Below, piece by piece: positions 29,389-37,819 of a stretch of 64,000 bases of DNA. The stretch spans positions 407,028 to 471,027 of the forward strand of contig JASGJI010000019.1 of the NCBI GenBank assembly GCA_049840815.1, given 5' to 3'. Positions within the stretch are counted from its first letter, which is position 1. Every line of letters begins with the position of its first letter. This DNA comes from JASGDN01 sp049840815. Its GTDB lineage: Bacteria > Chloroflexota > Chloroflexia > Thermomicrobiales > UBA6265. The notes beneath the pieces were generated by a model. That model was not told the origin of the DNA. It saw nothing but the letters and a program-made list of their open reading frames with translations, and made no database searches. Made by a program: the position numbers and the translations under genes.

Positions 29389-30750
29389 ATGCCCCGATAC
29401 GACCTGATCGTGCGCAACGGAACGGTCGTGAGCGAGTGGGAGGCGACTCCAGCCGATATCGCGATCGCCGACGGCGTCTTCGCGGCGATCGGGCCGGACC
29501 TGGATGGCGAGGCGGGCGAGGAAATCGTGCTGCCTAACGGCTCGATCGTGCTGCCGGGTCTGATCGATCCCCATGTGCATTTCAACGAGCCGGGTCGGGG
29601 CGACTGGGAAGGTTGGCGGACGGGGAGCGCGGCGCTGGCCGCGGGAGGGGGCACGACCTGCTTCGACATGCCGCTGAACGCGCACCCACCGACGCTGGAC
29701 GCTGCCTCATTCGACCAGAAGCGCCGGGTCGCGGAGGCCACCTCGTGCGTGGATTTCGGGTTGTGGGGTGGACTGACACCGGCGAACCTCGGCGAGATGG
29801 AGGCGCTGGCGGCGAGCGGGGTGATCGGGTTCAAGGCGTTCATGTCCTCCGCCGGGACCGATGATTTCCAGCACGCCGACGACCTCACCCTCCTACGCGG
29901 CATGGAGATTGCCGCCGGGCTCGACCTGCCGGTGGCCGTCCACGCCGAGAACGACACGCTGACCCGCGAACTGGCGGCGCGGGCAAGGCGCGAGGGGAGC
30001 GTCCTGTGGATCGACTACCTGCGGAGCCGCCCCGTCGTTGCTGAACTCGAGGCGATCGGGCGGGCCATCGCCTTCGCCGAGGAGACGGGATGCCGCCTGC
30101 ACATCGTCCACGTCAGCACCGGGCGTGGGGTCGCGATGGTGGCATCCGCGCGGGAGCGTGGGGTCGACGTGACCTGCGAGACATGCCCGCACTATCTTGC
30201 CTTCACGGAAGACGATGTCGAGCGGATCGGGGCGCTGGCGAAATGCGCGCCACCGATTCGGGACGAGGCAACGCGAGAGGATCTCTGGTCGGCGTTGCTG
30301 GCCGGGGAGATCGACATGCTGGCATCGGATCATTCGCCCGCGCCGCCGGAGATGAAGACCGGAGAGGACTACTTCGCGATCTGGGGTGGGATTTCCGGCT
30401 GTCAGCATGCCTTGCCGGTCGTACTGACCGAGGGAGACCGGCGTGGTCTCGCCCTTTCACGGATCGCGACGCTGACTGCCGTGAATGCTGCCGAACGATT
30501 TCGTATCCCGAACAAGGGGCGGATAGCGGCCGGGTACGATGCGGACCTCTCGTGGGTGATGCGCGTCGATGGCTGGCATCCGATTCCGGCGGCGGGCATT
30601 CGCTATCGGCATCCGGCTTCGGCATGGGACGATGTGCCGCTCGGGTATCGCGTGCTGGGGACGATTCGCCGGGGCGAGCCGATCTTCCGTGACGGTGTGG
30701 TGACGATTCGCGCGGGCGGGCGGTTGCTGACGCCCGGTGCATTCTCATAG
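29389..30750 (+). CDS. allB: Allantoinase
   Basis: 453 aa cyclic amidohydrolase. Binuclear metal site: GLIDPHVHFNEPG (two His), the carboxylated Lys in GFKAFMSSAGTD, His in AVHAEN and IVHVST, and Asp in LASDHSPAP. WEGWRTGSAALAAGGGTT and CETCPHYLAFT are typical of allantoinases over dihydroorotases. Opens the allantoin ring to allantoate, the substrate of the preceding gene. ATG at 29389 is set by GAGGAGG eight bases upstream; an ATG at 29383 is too close to it. A 242-bp spacer from allC suggests its own promoter. Confidence 0.9.
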   Translation: MPRYDLIVRNGTVVSEWEATPADIAIADGVFAAIGPDLDGEAGEEIVLPNGSIVLPGLIDPHVHFNEPGRGDWEGWRTGSAALAAGGGTTCFDMPLNAHPPTLDAASFDQKRRVAEATSCVDFGLWGGLTPANLGEMEALAASGVIGFKAFMSSAGTDDFQHADDLTLLRGMEIAAGLDLPVAVHAENDTLTRELAARARREGSVLWIDYLRSRPVVAELEAIGRAIAFAEETGCRLHIVHVSTGRGVAMVASARERGVDVTCETCPHYLAFTEDDVERIGALAKCAPPIRDEATREDLWSALLAGEIDMLASDHSPAPPEMKTGEDYFAIWGGISGCQHALPVVLTEGDRRGLALSRIATLTAVNAAERFRIPNKGRIAAGYDADLSWVMRVDGWHPIPAAGIRYRHPASAWDDVPLGYRVLGTIRRGEPIFRDGVVTIRAGGRLLTPGAFS

Positions 30751-30877
30751 ACGCGGCCCATAGGGCTGCCGATTGGGGTGGCAGACGGCGGTCACGAGGC
30801 GACTGGGGGATAGCCCTACCGCCAGAAGGCAGGTGATCCGGCTGCTCTCCGTCGTTGCTGGAGGCGATACTCTGGTC

Positions 30878-32518
30878 ATGACACGGCATCGCGCTGGTGC
30901 GAGCCGTTCGCCGGACTGGGTGCGCGCAGACATGGACCGAATGACCGATCTTCCGTCAACCAATCATCCTCCCCCGTCGGGATCTCCTCCGTCCGGCCCG
31001 AGTCCGGAGCGGACGTACTGGGAGCGCCAGCCGCGCCGCGTTGTCCTTCCAGCGGATGAATCGCGGGACGACTTGCCTCCCTCCGGACGCGCGGCGGACG
31101 GCGCCTTCTTCAGCAAGGCAGGAATGCTTGCCAAGGGATGGGCGAAGGAGGCGATGGCCTCCGCGAGTGGCGGTTCCGCTCCGGTCGTACCGGGTGCGCG
31201 CGGAGCGGCGGCCCGCCCGGATTTCGCCGATGACCTGACGCCGATGAGTCCCCGCCTGAACTCGGGGTTCGACCACATGTGGGCGAGCCTGCGCACGCTG
31301 CCCGGTATCGCGTCGTGGAAGATCCTGAACGACAGCCTCTTCCTCTCGCTCAGCTTCGTGATCGGGCTGGTCTGGTTCATCGTCGGGGTGACGATGATGA
31401 GCATCGGGGTTGGCCTGCTTGTGGTGTGGGTCGGCGCGCCGATCCTGGCCGCCCTCTTCGGGATCGCGATCTGGACCGCCCAGTTGGAGCGGAGCCGGAT
31501 CAAGGTCTTCATGGGTGTGGAGATTTCCAGCCCATACCAGTACTTCCCGCGCGAGGGCAAACCGTGGAAGCGGGCGTGGGGCTTCGTGCGCAACAAGCAA
31601 TTGTGGCGCGATATCGCCTATCTCTTCCTGCTCTTTCCTGTGGGATGCGCGGAACTGATCGTGGTGTGGTTGCCGGTGCCGTTCTTCCTGGCGCCCCTGA
31701 TTGTCCTCGCCGGTGGCGAGGCGAGCGTCTACGGGGTCGGCGTCGGGTCGTTCTTCGGCGCGGCCTTCACCCTGATCCTCGGGGTCGTCCTGCTGCTGCC
31801 GCTGAGCATGCTCATCAACTTCGTGGCCCTGATGCATGTCGAGTTCGGGAAATGGTTGCTCGCGCCATCGGTGCAGGAACGCCTGACGGAACGGGTCGAG
31901 GAACTGACCGAGAGCCGGAACGCCGTGATGCGGGCCATGCATCTGGAACGGCGGCGGATCGAGCGCGACCTGCACGATGGCGCGCAGCAACGACTGGTCA
32001 ACCTGGCGATGGAGCTGGGGTTGGCGCGTGAGAAGATGAATACCGATGTCGAGGCAGCGCGGAAGCTGCTCGATGAGTCGCACGAGGATGCGAAACTGGT
32101 GCTGACCGAGCTTCGCGAACTCGTCCGGGGCATTCATCCGGCGGTGCTGACCGACCGTGGGCTGGATGCGGCGATCTCCGCGATTGCCGGGCGCTCGCCG
32201 ATCCCGGTTGGGGTCGATATCGACCTGCCGGGCCGGGAACTGGAGGAAGTCGAAGGCACGGCGTACTTCGTCGTGGTCGAGGCGCTGACGAACATTGCGA
32301 AGCACAGCGGGGCGACGGAGGCGAATGTCTCCATCCGCAAGGTCGGGAACTGGCTACGGATCGTGGTTTCGGACAACGGGAAGGGTGGGGCGGACTTGAT
32401 GGCGGGCACGGGTCTGCGTGGATTGCAGGACCGGATCGCCGCGCTGGATGGACGTTTCGCGATCGAGAGCCCGACGGGTGTGGGGACGAGCATCATGGTG
32501 GTGATTCCATGCGGGTGA
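30878..32518 (+). CDS. DesK/NarX-family sensor histidine kinase with 'putative sensor' membrane domain
   Basis: About 546 aa from ATG 30878; starts at 30941 are also possible. Pro-rich cytoplasmic N-terminus, then a four-helix membrane sensor (SLSFVIGLVWFIVGVTMMSI to LLPLSMLINFVALMHV) with the conserved ERSRIKVFMG and SPYQYFPREG loops of PF13796-type sensors. Dimerisation helix with phospho-His in RIERDLHDGAQQR and ATP-binding boxes VVVEALTNIAKHS and SDNGKGGADL. Its last 10 bp overlap the response regulator, so the two form one signalling pair. Signal unknown; membrane perturbation is common for the family. Confidence 0.88.
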   Translation: MTRHRAGASRSPDWVRADMDRMTDLPSTNHPPPSGSPPSGPSPERTYWERQPRRVVLPADESRDDLPPSGRAADGAFFSKAGMLAKGWAKEAMASASGGSAPVVPGARGAAARPDFADDLTPMSPRLNSGFDHMWASLRTLPGIASWKILNDSLFLSLSFVIGLVWFIVGVTMMSIGVGLLVVWVGAPILAALFGIAIWTAQLERSRIKVFMGVEISSPYQYFPREGKPWKRAWGFVRNKQLWRDIAYLFLLFPVGCAELIVVWLPVPFFLAPLIVLAGGEASVYGVGVGSFFGAAFTLILGVVLLLPLSMLINFVALMHVEFGKWLLAPSVQERLTERVEELTESRNAVMRAMHLERRRIERDLHDGAQQRLVNLAMELGLAREKMNTDVEAARKLLDESHEDAKLVLTELRELVRGIHPAVLTDRGLDAAISAIAGRSPIPVGVDIDLPGRELEEVEGTAYFVVVEALTNIAKHSGATEANVSIRKVGNWLRIVVSDNGKGGADLMAGTGLRGLQDRIAALDGRFAIESPTGVGTSIMVVIPCG

Positions 32519-33183
32519 CGATAGCGGAAGATGCAGTGCTGCTCCGAGAGGGGCTGGTGCGGTTGCTGACCGAATCGGATGCGGAGATCGTGGCGGCGGT
32601 GGGCGATGGTGATGCCCTCGTCGTCGCTCTGGAGCGGGAGCGGCCGGACATCGCGATCGTCGATGTGCGGATGCCACCGACGTTTCGCGATGAGGGGCTG
32701 CGTGCGGCGATCGAGATTCGCCGTCGTTGGCCGGGCCAGCCGATCCTGGTTTTCTCGCAGTACGTCGAGGAGCGGTACGCCGCTGAGTTGCTCGAAGGTG
32801 GCACCAGCGGGATCGGGTATTTGCTGAAGGACCGGGTGGCGGATGTCCGCGAATTCATCGTCGCGGTGCGGCGGGTGGCGGCGGGCGGGACGGTGCTGGA
32901 TCCGGAGGTCGTCGCGCAGTTGGTGACCCGGCGGCGGCGAGACGAACGCCTGTCCTCGCTGACGCAACGCGAGCACGAGGTGCTGGCGCTGATGGCAGAG
33001 GGCCGCACGAACAACGCGATTGCCGACTCGTTGTACGTGAGCGAAGGCACCGTCGAAAAGCACATCCGGAGCATCTTCATGAAGCTCGGACTGGAGGACA
33101 CGGAGTCTGTGCACCGGCGTGTGCTGGCGGTGTTGACCTACCTCCGGCTCGGCGAGGAAGACCAGCACGGCACCGTGCACTGA
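32509..33183 (+). CDS. NarL/FixJ-family response regulator
   Basis: 224 aa. Receiver domain with phospho-acceptor Asp52 (IAIVDVRMPP), the acidic pair ED at 7-8 and Lys in GYLLKDRV. C-terminal LuxR-type helix-turn-helix: LTQREHEVLALMAEGRTNNA, ADSLYVSEGTVEKHIRSIF. ATG 32509 lies inside the kinase 3' end, showing translational coupling. Likely targets include the downstream ATPase-MMPL pair, by position only. Confidence 0.92.
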   Translation: MRVTIAEDAVLLREGLVRLLTESDAEIVAAVGDGDALVVALERERPDIAIVDVRMPPTFRDEGLRAAIEIRRRWPGQPILVFSQYVEERYAAELLEGGTSGIGYLLKDRVADVREFIVAVRRVAAGGTVLDPEVVAQLVTRRRRDERLSSLTQREHEVLALMAEGRTNNAIADSLYVSEGTVEKHIRSIFMKLGLEDTESVHRRVLAVLTYLRLGEEDQHGTVH

Positions 33184-33554
33184 TCGGCGCTTTCGCGGGC
33201 GGTGCGCGTTCATGTGAGGGTGTAGTGCACGCTCTGTGATTGGGCCGGTGGCCGGTGTGCCTCCGCGAAAGGATCTCAGCATCCCCGAAGAGGGAAGCCG
33301 TCTTTTGTCATGACAATCCTTCATGGAGCCGACTGGTAGTTCGACGCCGTAGCGGAGCCTACACATCCACCCTCGCGCGTCACGCGCGGGGGTTCGTTGT
33401 GTCCGGGGAATGGTCGTCCGTCCCCCAGGCCGGGTGGGGGATAACCGGCGGGTGGAATCTCCGGATCGCCGCGTTCGCCCGCGGAGCGTTTCTCCCGAGA
33501 ATCAGGTCATGACCAGATGCGGTCTGCGATCACGACCACGCATGGGAGAGAGAC
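33184..33554. other. Intergenic region between response regulator and the ATPase-MMPL pair
   Basis: 371 bp; no gene or RNA recognised. It should contain the promoter of the ATPase-MMPL operon. Confidence 0.5.
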
Positions 33555-34166
33555 ATGGAGTCCTCGGCATCGTTCACGGCTCACGCGAGCCCCCGCCCCT
33601 TCACCCCGCCCCCGTTGAGCGACGCGGATACTGCCCGCATCATCGCAGAGCAGCTTTCGGTTCACGAACGCGAGATGCGGCGAATCGCCTCCGAACTGGA
33701 CGCCATTCGCGATCTCAAGGATTCGTTCGGCGTGATGCGGCGGGAGGCCTACGCAAGCGTGCGCGACCTCACCGAACCCACCCCGACCATCGAATCGGCC
33801 TGGGCTGAGGTCGCGGTCGGGCTGGCGGCAAACCGCAATCCGGAGATGCCGCTCGACCCCGCGACGAAGGCGCTCATTACCGACATCCTCGATTCAACGC
33901 TCACGAACGTCGCGCAGCACGCGACCGCAAGCGAGACGAACCTGAGTGTGAAAGTGGAGGGCCGCTGGATCTTCGTCTCCGTCTTCGATGACGGATGTGG
34001 TGGCGCGGCCGTGCGGCCAGGGCATTCGCTGGCGATGCTCCAGGCGCGGGTAAATGCGATGCAGGGGCACTTCTCCATCAGCAGCCCCGTCGAGCGCGGA
34101 ACGTTGCTGACCGTCGCGCTCCCGGTTGCGTCGGGTGATGACTCCGGAAAGGAGGCGGTCCGATGA
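33555..34166 (+). CDS. Histidine-kinase-like ATPase domain protein lacking the phospho-His
   Basis: 203 aa. Residues ~45-80 form a short helical region (HEREMRRIASELDAIRDLKD) without the HDGAQQR phospho-acceptor box. Residues ~95-195 are a GHKL ATP-binding domain: N-box DSTLTNVAQHA, G1 box FDDGCGGA, then GHSLAMLQARVNAMQGHFS and GTLLTVALP. Such truncated kinases can act as regulators, partners of a full kinase, or anti-sigma-like factors. ATG 33555 follows GGGAGAGAC. Its stop overlaps the MMPL start by ATGA, so both are made together. Confidence 0.75.
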   Translation: MESSASFTAHASPRPFTPPPLSDADTARIIAEQLSVHEREMRRIASELDAIRDLKDSFGVMRREAYASVRDLTEPTPTIESAWAEVAVGLAANRNPEMPLDPATKALITDILDSTLTNVAQHATASETNLSVKVEGRWIFVSVFDDGCGGAAVRPGHSLAMLQARVNAMQGHFSISSPVERGTLLTVALPVASGDDSGKEAVR

Positions 34167-36463
34167 TGTTGTCGCCTCGCACCCTCGCCGGCGCCAGCGC
34201 GCGCCATCCGTGGCGAACCCTGGGGATCTGGGTCGCGACGATCCTCCTCCTGCTCCTGGGTTCGTCCCTCTTCGCCGGGAGCCAGAGTCAGGATGGTGCT
34301 GGCTTCACGAATCGTCCTGAGTCCCAGGTCGCGCAGGAGCTGATCGACACGCACTTCGGGAAAGATGATCGCGCCTCGGACACCATCGTCTTCCACTCCG
34401 ACACGCTGACCGTCGATGACCCGGCGTTCCGCCAGGTGGTCGAGCAGACGGCCTCGGACGTGTCGGCTGGCTGGAGTGCCGACATCGCTGCCAGCACGAA
34501 CTACTACGCCACGAACGGCGCGCCGGAAGGCGAAGCACTCGTTTCGGCGGATCGCCACTCGCTGCTGATGCCGATCACGTTCGCCAAGGATGTGGATGCC
34601 TACGCGGGGCGCGAGGAAGGCTTCCTCAAACTGGCGGAAGGCGCGGCCACCGGCGATGTGGAGGTGCACGCGGTCGGGGACCTCAGCGGGAGCTGGACGT
34701 TCGGCAAGATCGCCGATGAGGACACCGGAAAGGACATTTCGATCGGCCTTCCCGCCGCGGGCATCGTGCTGGTCGTTGTCTTCGGGGCGCTGGTGGCGGC
34801 CTTCCTGCCGTTGCTGCTCGGTGTTGTCGCCATCGTTGGGACGAGCGCGGTGGTCGCGCTCCTGGCGAACGTGCTGCAGGTCGGCTCGACCACCATGATC
34901 CTCGCCACGATGATCGGGCTGGCAGTCGGCATCGATTACGCGCTCTTCTTCATGGAGCGCTATCGCGAGGAGCGGCGCAAGGGCGCACTCAAGGTCGACG
35001 CGATCGAGCGGGCGGGTGGTACCGCCGGCAAGGCGCTCATCTTCTCCGGCCTGACGGTGATCCTGGCGCTCTCTGGCCTGATGCTGATTCCGGTGACGAT
35101 CTTTCAGGGTATGGCGCTCGGGGCCATCGTGACGGTGATCTTCGCGGTGACGGCGGCGATCACGCTGTTGCCGGCGCTGCTGCGGCTGATCGGAGACTGG
35201 ATCAACTTCCCGCGGCTCGGCATGATGCGGGCGCTGAAGCGGCAGGATGAGACGGGCGACCTGGTGCTCGCCGAACGGACGCAGGGACGCGGCCTGTGGG
35301 GACGTGTCGCGGCAGGCGTGATGCATCATCCGACGGCCTCCGCCATCGTCGCGAGTGGGTTGCTGGTCGTGGCGGCGTTGCCGGTGTTCACGATGGAGAT
35401 CGGCGAGCAGTCGTATGCATCGTTGCCGGAAACCTCGTTCACGAAGGGGTACGACATCCTGGCCCGCGACTTCGCCGCGGGCATGCAGTTTCCGGTCAGC
35501 ATCGTCATCGAGGGTGACGCGACGTCCGAGGCGGTGAAGGTGAACGCCGACGCGCTGGTTGCCGCGCTCGGTGCCGACGACCGCCTGGCGAACCCGAGCG
35601 TCCATGTCGCTCCGGACGGTCAGCTGACGCTGGTGCAGGCGGTGATGAAGGTCGATCCGTCCTCGAAGGAGGCGGAGGCGCTGGTCGGATCGCTCCGGAG
35701 TGACGTGGTGCCTGCCGTCTTCGGGAGCGATGCATCCACGGTACACGTCGGCGGCGACACGGCGATGATCCACGACTTCGACGATGCGCTGACGAACCGG
35801 TTGCCGCTGGTATTCGCCTTCGTGCTGGGCCTGAGCTTCATCCTGCTGATGGTGGCGTTCCGGTCGGTGCTGGTGCCGGTGATGTCGATCGCGCTGAACA
35901 TGCTCTCGGTTGGTGCGGCGTATGGGCTGCTGGTGGCGGTTTTCCAGCATGGCTGGGGCGCGAATCTCTTCGGGTTCACCCAGGTGGACGTCATCACGAA
36001 CTGGCTGCCGGTGCTGATCTTCTGCATCCTCTTCGGCCTGAGCATGGACTACCACGTCTTCCTGCTCAGCCGCATCCGGGAGCGGTGGGATGAGACAGCG
36101 GACGTCAACGACTCGATCATCTTCGGGGTGCGTTCGACGGGCCGGATCATCACCGGCGCGGCGGCGATCATGGTGGCGGTCTTCGCGGCCTTTGCGATGG
36201 GGCGGCTGGTGGAGATCCAGCAGATGGGCTTCGGCCTGGGGATCGCGGTGCTGGTGGACGCGACGATCATCCGCACGGTCCTGGTCCCGGCGCTGATGAA
36301 GCTGATGGGTGAGCGGGCGTGGTGGTTCCCGCGCTGGTTGGCGTGGATTCCGGACCCGAAGATCGAGGGCGACCTGCCGCCGATCGTACGGCGGGTGCGT
36401 CCGGGCCGCCCCGTCGTGTCCCCGCTGCCGGTGGCGCGGTGGGAGAGTGCCGCCGGGGAGTAG
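34163..36463 (+). CDS. MMPL-family RND transporter
   Basis: 766 aa with the two-fold MMPL layout: N-terminal helix (TLGIWVATILLLLLGSSLFAG), a periplasmic-type domain, helices 2-6 containing LAVGIDYALFFMERYREE, then a second set with FGLSMDYHVFLLSRIRERW. The paired GIDY/SMDY motifs carry the proton-relay Asp. Exports lipids or hydrophobic compounds in relatives; a MmpL/SecDF-type role is likely but substrate is unknown. The tail after the last helix is short and Arg-rich. Confidence 0.9.
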   Translation: MMLSPRTLAGASARHPWRTLGIWVATILLLLLGSSLFAGSQSQDGAGFTNRPESQVAQELIDTHFGKDDRASDTIVFHSDTLTVDDPAFRQVVEQTASDVSAGWSADIAASTNYYATNGAPEGEALVSADRHSLLMPITFAKDVDAYAGREEGFLKLAEGAATGDVEVHAVGDLSGSWTFGKIADEDTGKDISIGLPAAGIVLVVVFGALVAAFLPLLLGVVAIVGTSAVVALLANVLQVGSTTMILATMIGLAVGIDYALFFMERYREERRKGALKVDAIERAGGTAGKALIFSGLTVILALSGLMLIPVTIFQGMALGAIVTVIFAVTAAITLLPALLRLIGDWINFPRLGMMRALKRQDETGDLVLAERTQGRGLWGRVAAGVMHHPTASAIVASGLLVVAALPVFTMEIGEQSYASLPETSFTKGYDILARDFAAGMQFPVSIVIEGDATSEAVKVNADALVAALGADDRLANPSVHVAPDGQLTLVQAVMKVDPSSKEAEALVGSLRSDVVPAVFGSDASTVHVGGDTAMIHDFDDALTNRLPLVFAFVLGLSFILLMVAFRSVLVPVMSIALNMLSVGAAYGLLVAVFQHGWGANLFGFTQVDVITNWLPVLIFCILFGLSMDYHVFLLSRIRERWDETADVNDSIIFGVRSTGRIITGAAAIMVAVFAAFAMGRLVEIQQMGFGLGIAVLVDATIIRTVLVPALMKLMGERAWWFPRWLAWIPDPKIEGDLPPIVRRVRPGRPVVSPLPVARWESAAGE

Positions 36464-36486
36464 CAGGAGCGTGATACATGCAGAAC

Positions 36487-36518
36487 AGCCCGGTCCCTCG
36501 ACTCCGAGGGACCGGGCT
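36487..36518. terminator. Bidirectional stem-loop terminator
   Basis: AGCCCGGTCCCTCG (36487-36500) and CGAGGGACCGGGCT (36505-36518) with a 4-base loop, between the convergent MMPL and 138-aa genes. Confidence 0.8.
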
Positions 36519-36539
36519 GCTTCGTGTGCTGGGGATGGG

Positions 36540-36956
36540 CTACGCCGCGTGGGAGGCGATGACCTTTGCCTGCGCCGGGTTGACGATCTCCGCAACGTGG
36601 CGGACGCCCTTCCAGCCGCCGATCAGGATCGCGTCGTTGCCGCGCAGGCGTATCTGGGCGACGGTCTGCATCACGGCAGGGCTGAGGCGGATGTCGAGCG
36701 AAGCGAAGAGGGCCGTGGTGCCAGCAGCGACGAAGGTGCCATCGATACGGGCCGTCATGCCAAGTCCGGCGAGCGTCGCGACGTTGTCGGCGTGGGAGAA
36801 CTCGACGCCATAGGCGTGGGCGGAGGCATTGACCGCGTCGGCCAGCGTCGATCCGGTGAGGAAGGACGCGGCGGTCGGGACATCGATGCGCCAGGCGAGG
36901 CAATCGGTGGCGTAGTCGCGAGCGGACGTGGAGTCGGGGCGGGTGGGGTGGATCAT
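36540..36956 (-). CDS. Hypothetical protein (138 aa) behind Fur-box-like sites
   Basis: No family recognised. Composition is ordinary for this genome, and ATG 36956 follows CCTAGGAGCGCG, so it is probably real. There is no signal peptide or membrane helix; the middle (VNASAHAYGVEFSHADNVAT) and end (AEIVNPAQAKVIASHAA) are Ala/His-containing helices, and RLRGNDAILIGGWKGVRHVA is a likely beta-turn-beta. An exact 15-bp Fur-type palindrome lies 65 bp upstream. Inference: metal-responsive small protein, perhaps haem- or metal-related; no direct proof. Confidence 0.65.
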   Translation of the reverse strand: MIHPTRPDSTSARDYATDCLAWRIDVPTAASFLTGSTLADAVNASAHAYGVEFSHADNVATLAGLGMTARIDGTFVAAGTTALFASLDIRLSPAVMQTVAQIRLRGNDAILIGGWKGVRHVAEIVNPAQAKVIASHAA

Positions 36957-37020
36957 GGTCGCGCTCCTAGGATGGGTCCGTATGGACTGGCTCATGATTC
37001 CCGAGTCACCGCGTCGGTAA

Positions 37021-37035
37021 TGAGAATCATTCTCA
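37021..37035 (-). promoter_or_regulatory. Fur/Zur-type operator, perfect 7-1-7 palindrome
   Basis: TGAGAATCATTCTCA is a perfect inverted repeat matching the TGAnAATnATTnTCA pattern of Fur-family sites. It is 65 bp before the 138-aa gene's start. The surrounding DNA is AT-rich, unlike its neighbours. Confidence 0.65.
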
Positions 37036-37082
37036 ACAATGGATTCATTGTAGCAGTCCCGGTCCTCGCTGTGAAGCCCTTT

Positions 37083-37097
37083 TGCGAATGATTCTCA
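37083..37097. promoter_or_regulatory. Second Fur-type half-conserved site
   Basis: TGCGAATGATTCTCA differs from a perfect TGAGAATnATTCTCA palindrome at one or two bases, 62 bp from the first site. It could serve the 138-aa gene or the plus-strand DUF3830 gene. Confidence 0.45.
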
Positions 37098-37332
37098 TGT
37101 TGATGTGGTGACTCGGGATTGCGCGCGCTGGCATTCTGTGTGTGGATTCATTGGTATCCCGATTGGGCATTGTGCCCACACCCTTCGGCAGAACACCGCT
37201 TGGCGTTCCCTCGATTGGGACGGGCGATGTGCGACAATTCGCATCAGGAACACGCCGTCCGTGCGGTCGATACAACGGATTTCACGGTTCGGCGACGGAT
37301 GGGTTCGACTGAGGGTGAGGGATCGGGGAGCG

Positions 37333-37743
37333 ATGCTCAGGATACGGGTGGGAGACCTCGCGTTCACGGCGCGGTATGAAGCGGGTGCGCCGTTGACGGT
37401 GGCAGCCTTCGAGGCGGTCCTTCCGTTTCGCCAGAAGCTGATCCAGGCACGCTGGAGCGGCGAATCGGCGTGGGTGCCGCTGGGTGAGTACCAGCTCGGC
37501 GTGGGCTTCGAGAACGCCACCAGCTATCCATCGCCGGGGGAAATCCTGTTCTATCCCGGTGGCTACAGCGAAACCGAGATTCTCTTCCCGTATGGAAGAA
37601 CCTGCTTCGCCAGCACCTTGGGGCAGCTCGCGGGGAACCACTTCCTGACCATCGTCGAAGGCCGCGACCTCCTGAAGGAAGTGGGGCGTCGCGTGGTGTG
37701 GGAAGGGGCGCAGGAGATCGTCTTCGAACGGATCGATGACTGA
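37333..37743 (+). CDS. DUF3830 (cyclophilin-like fold) protein
   Basis: 136 aa. The ordered strands TARYEAGAPLTVAAFEAVLP, WSGESAWVPLG, NATSYPSPGEILFYPGG, SETEILFPYG and AGNHFLTIVEG match the small DUF3830 family as I recall it. Function undefined; members often sit beside nitrogen-compound catabolic or transport genes, as here (BMP importer 77 bp downstream). ATG 37333 has GGGGAGCG upstream. Confidence 0.7.
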   Translation: MLRIRVGDLAFTARYEAGAPLTVAAFEAVLPFRQKLIQARWSGESAWVPLGEYQLGVGFENATSYPSPGEILFYPGGYSETEILFPYGRTCFASTLGQLAGNHFLTIVEGRDLLKEVGRRVVWEGAQEIVFERIDD

Positions 37744-37819
37744 TCGACGGCGTCAGGCACGGCATCGGCAACGATTGGCCGCATCGGGCGGCCCATTCAG
37801 TAGGGGAGAGGGATTCGGG

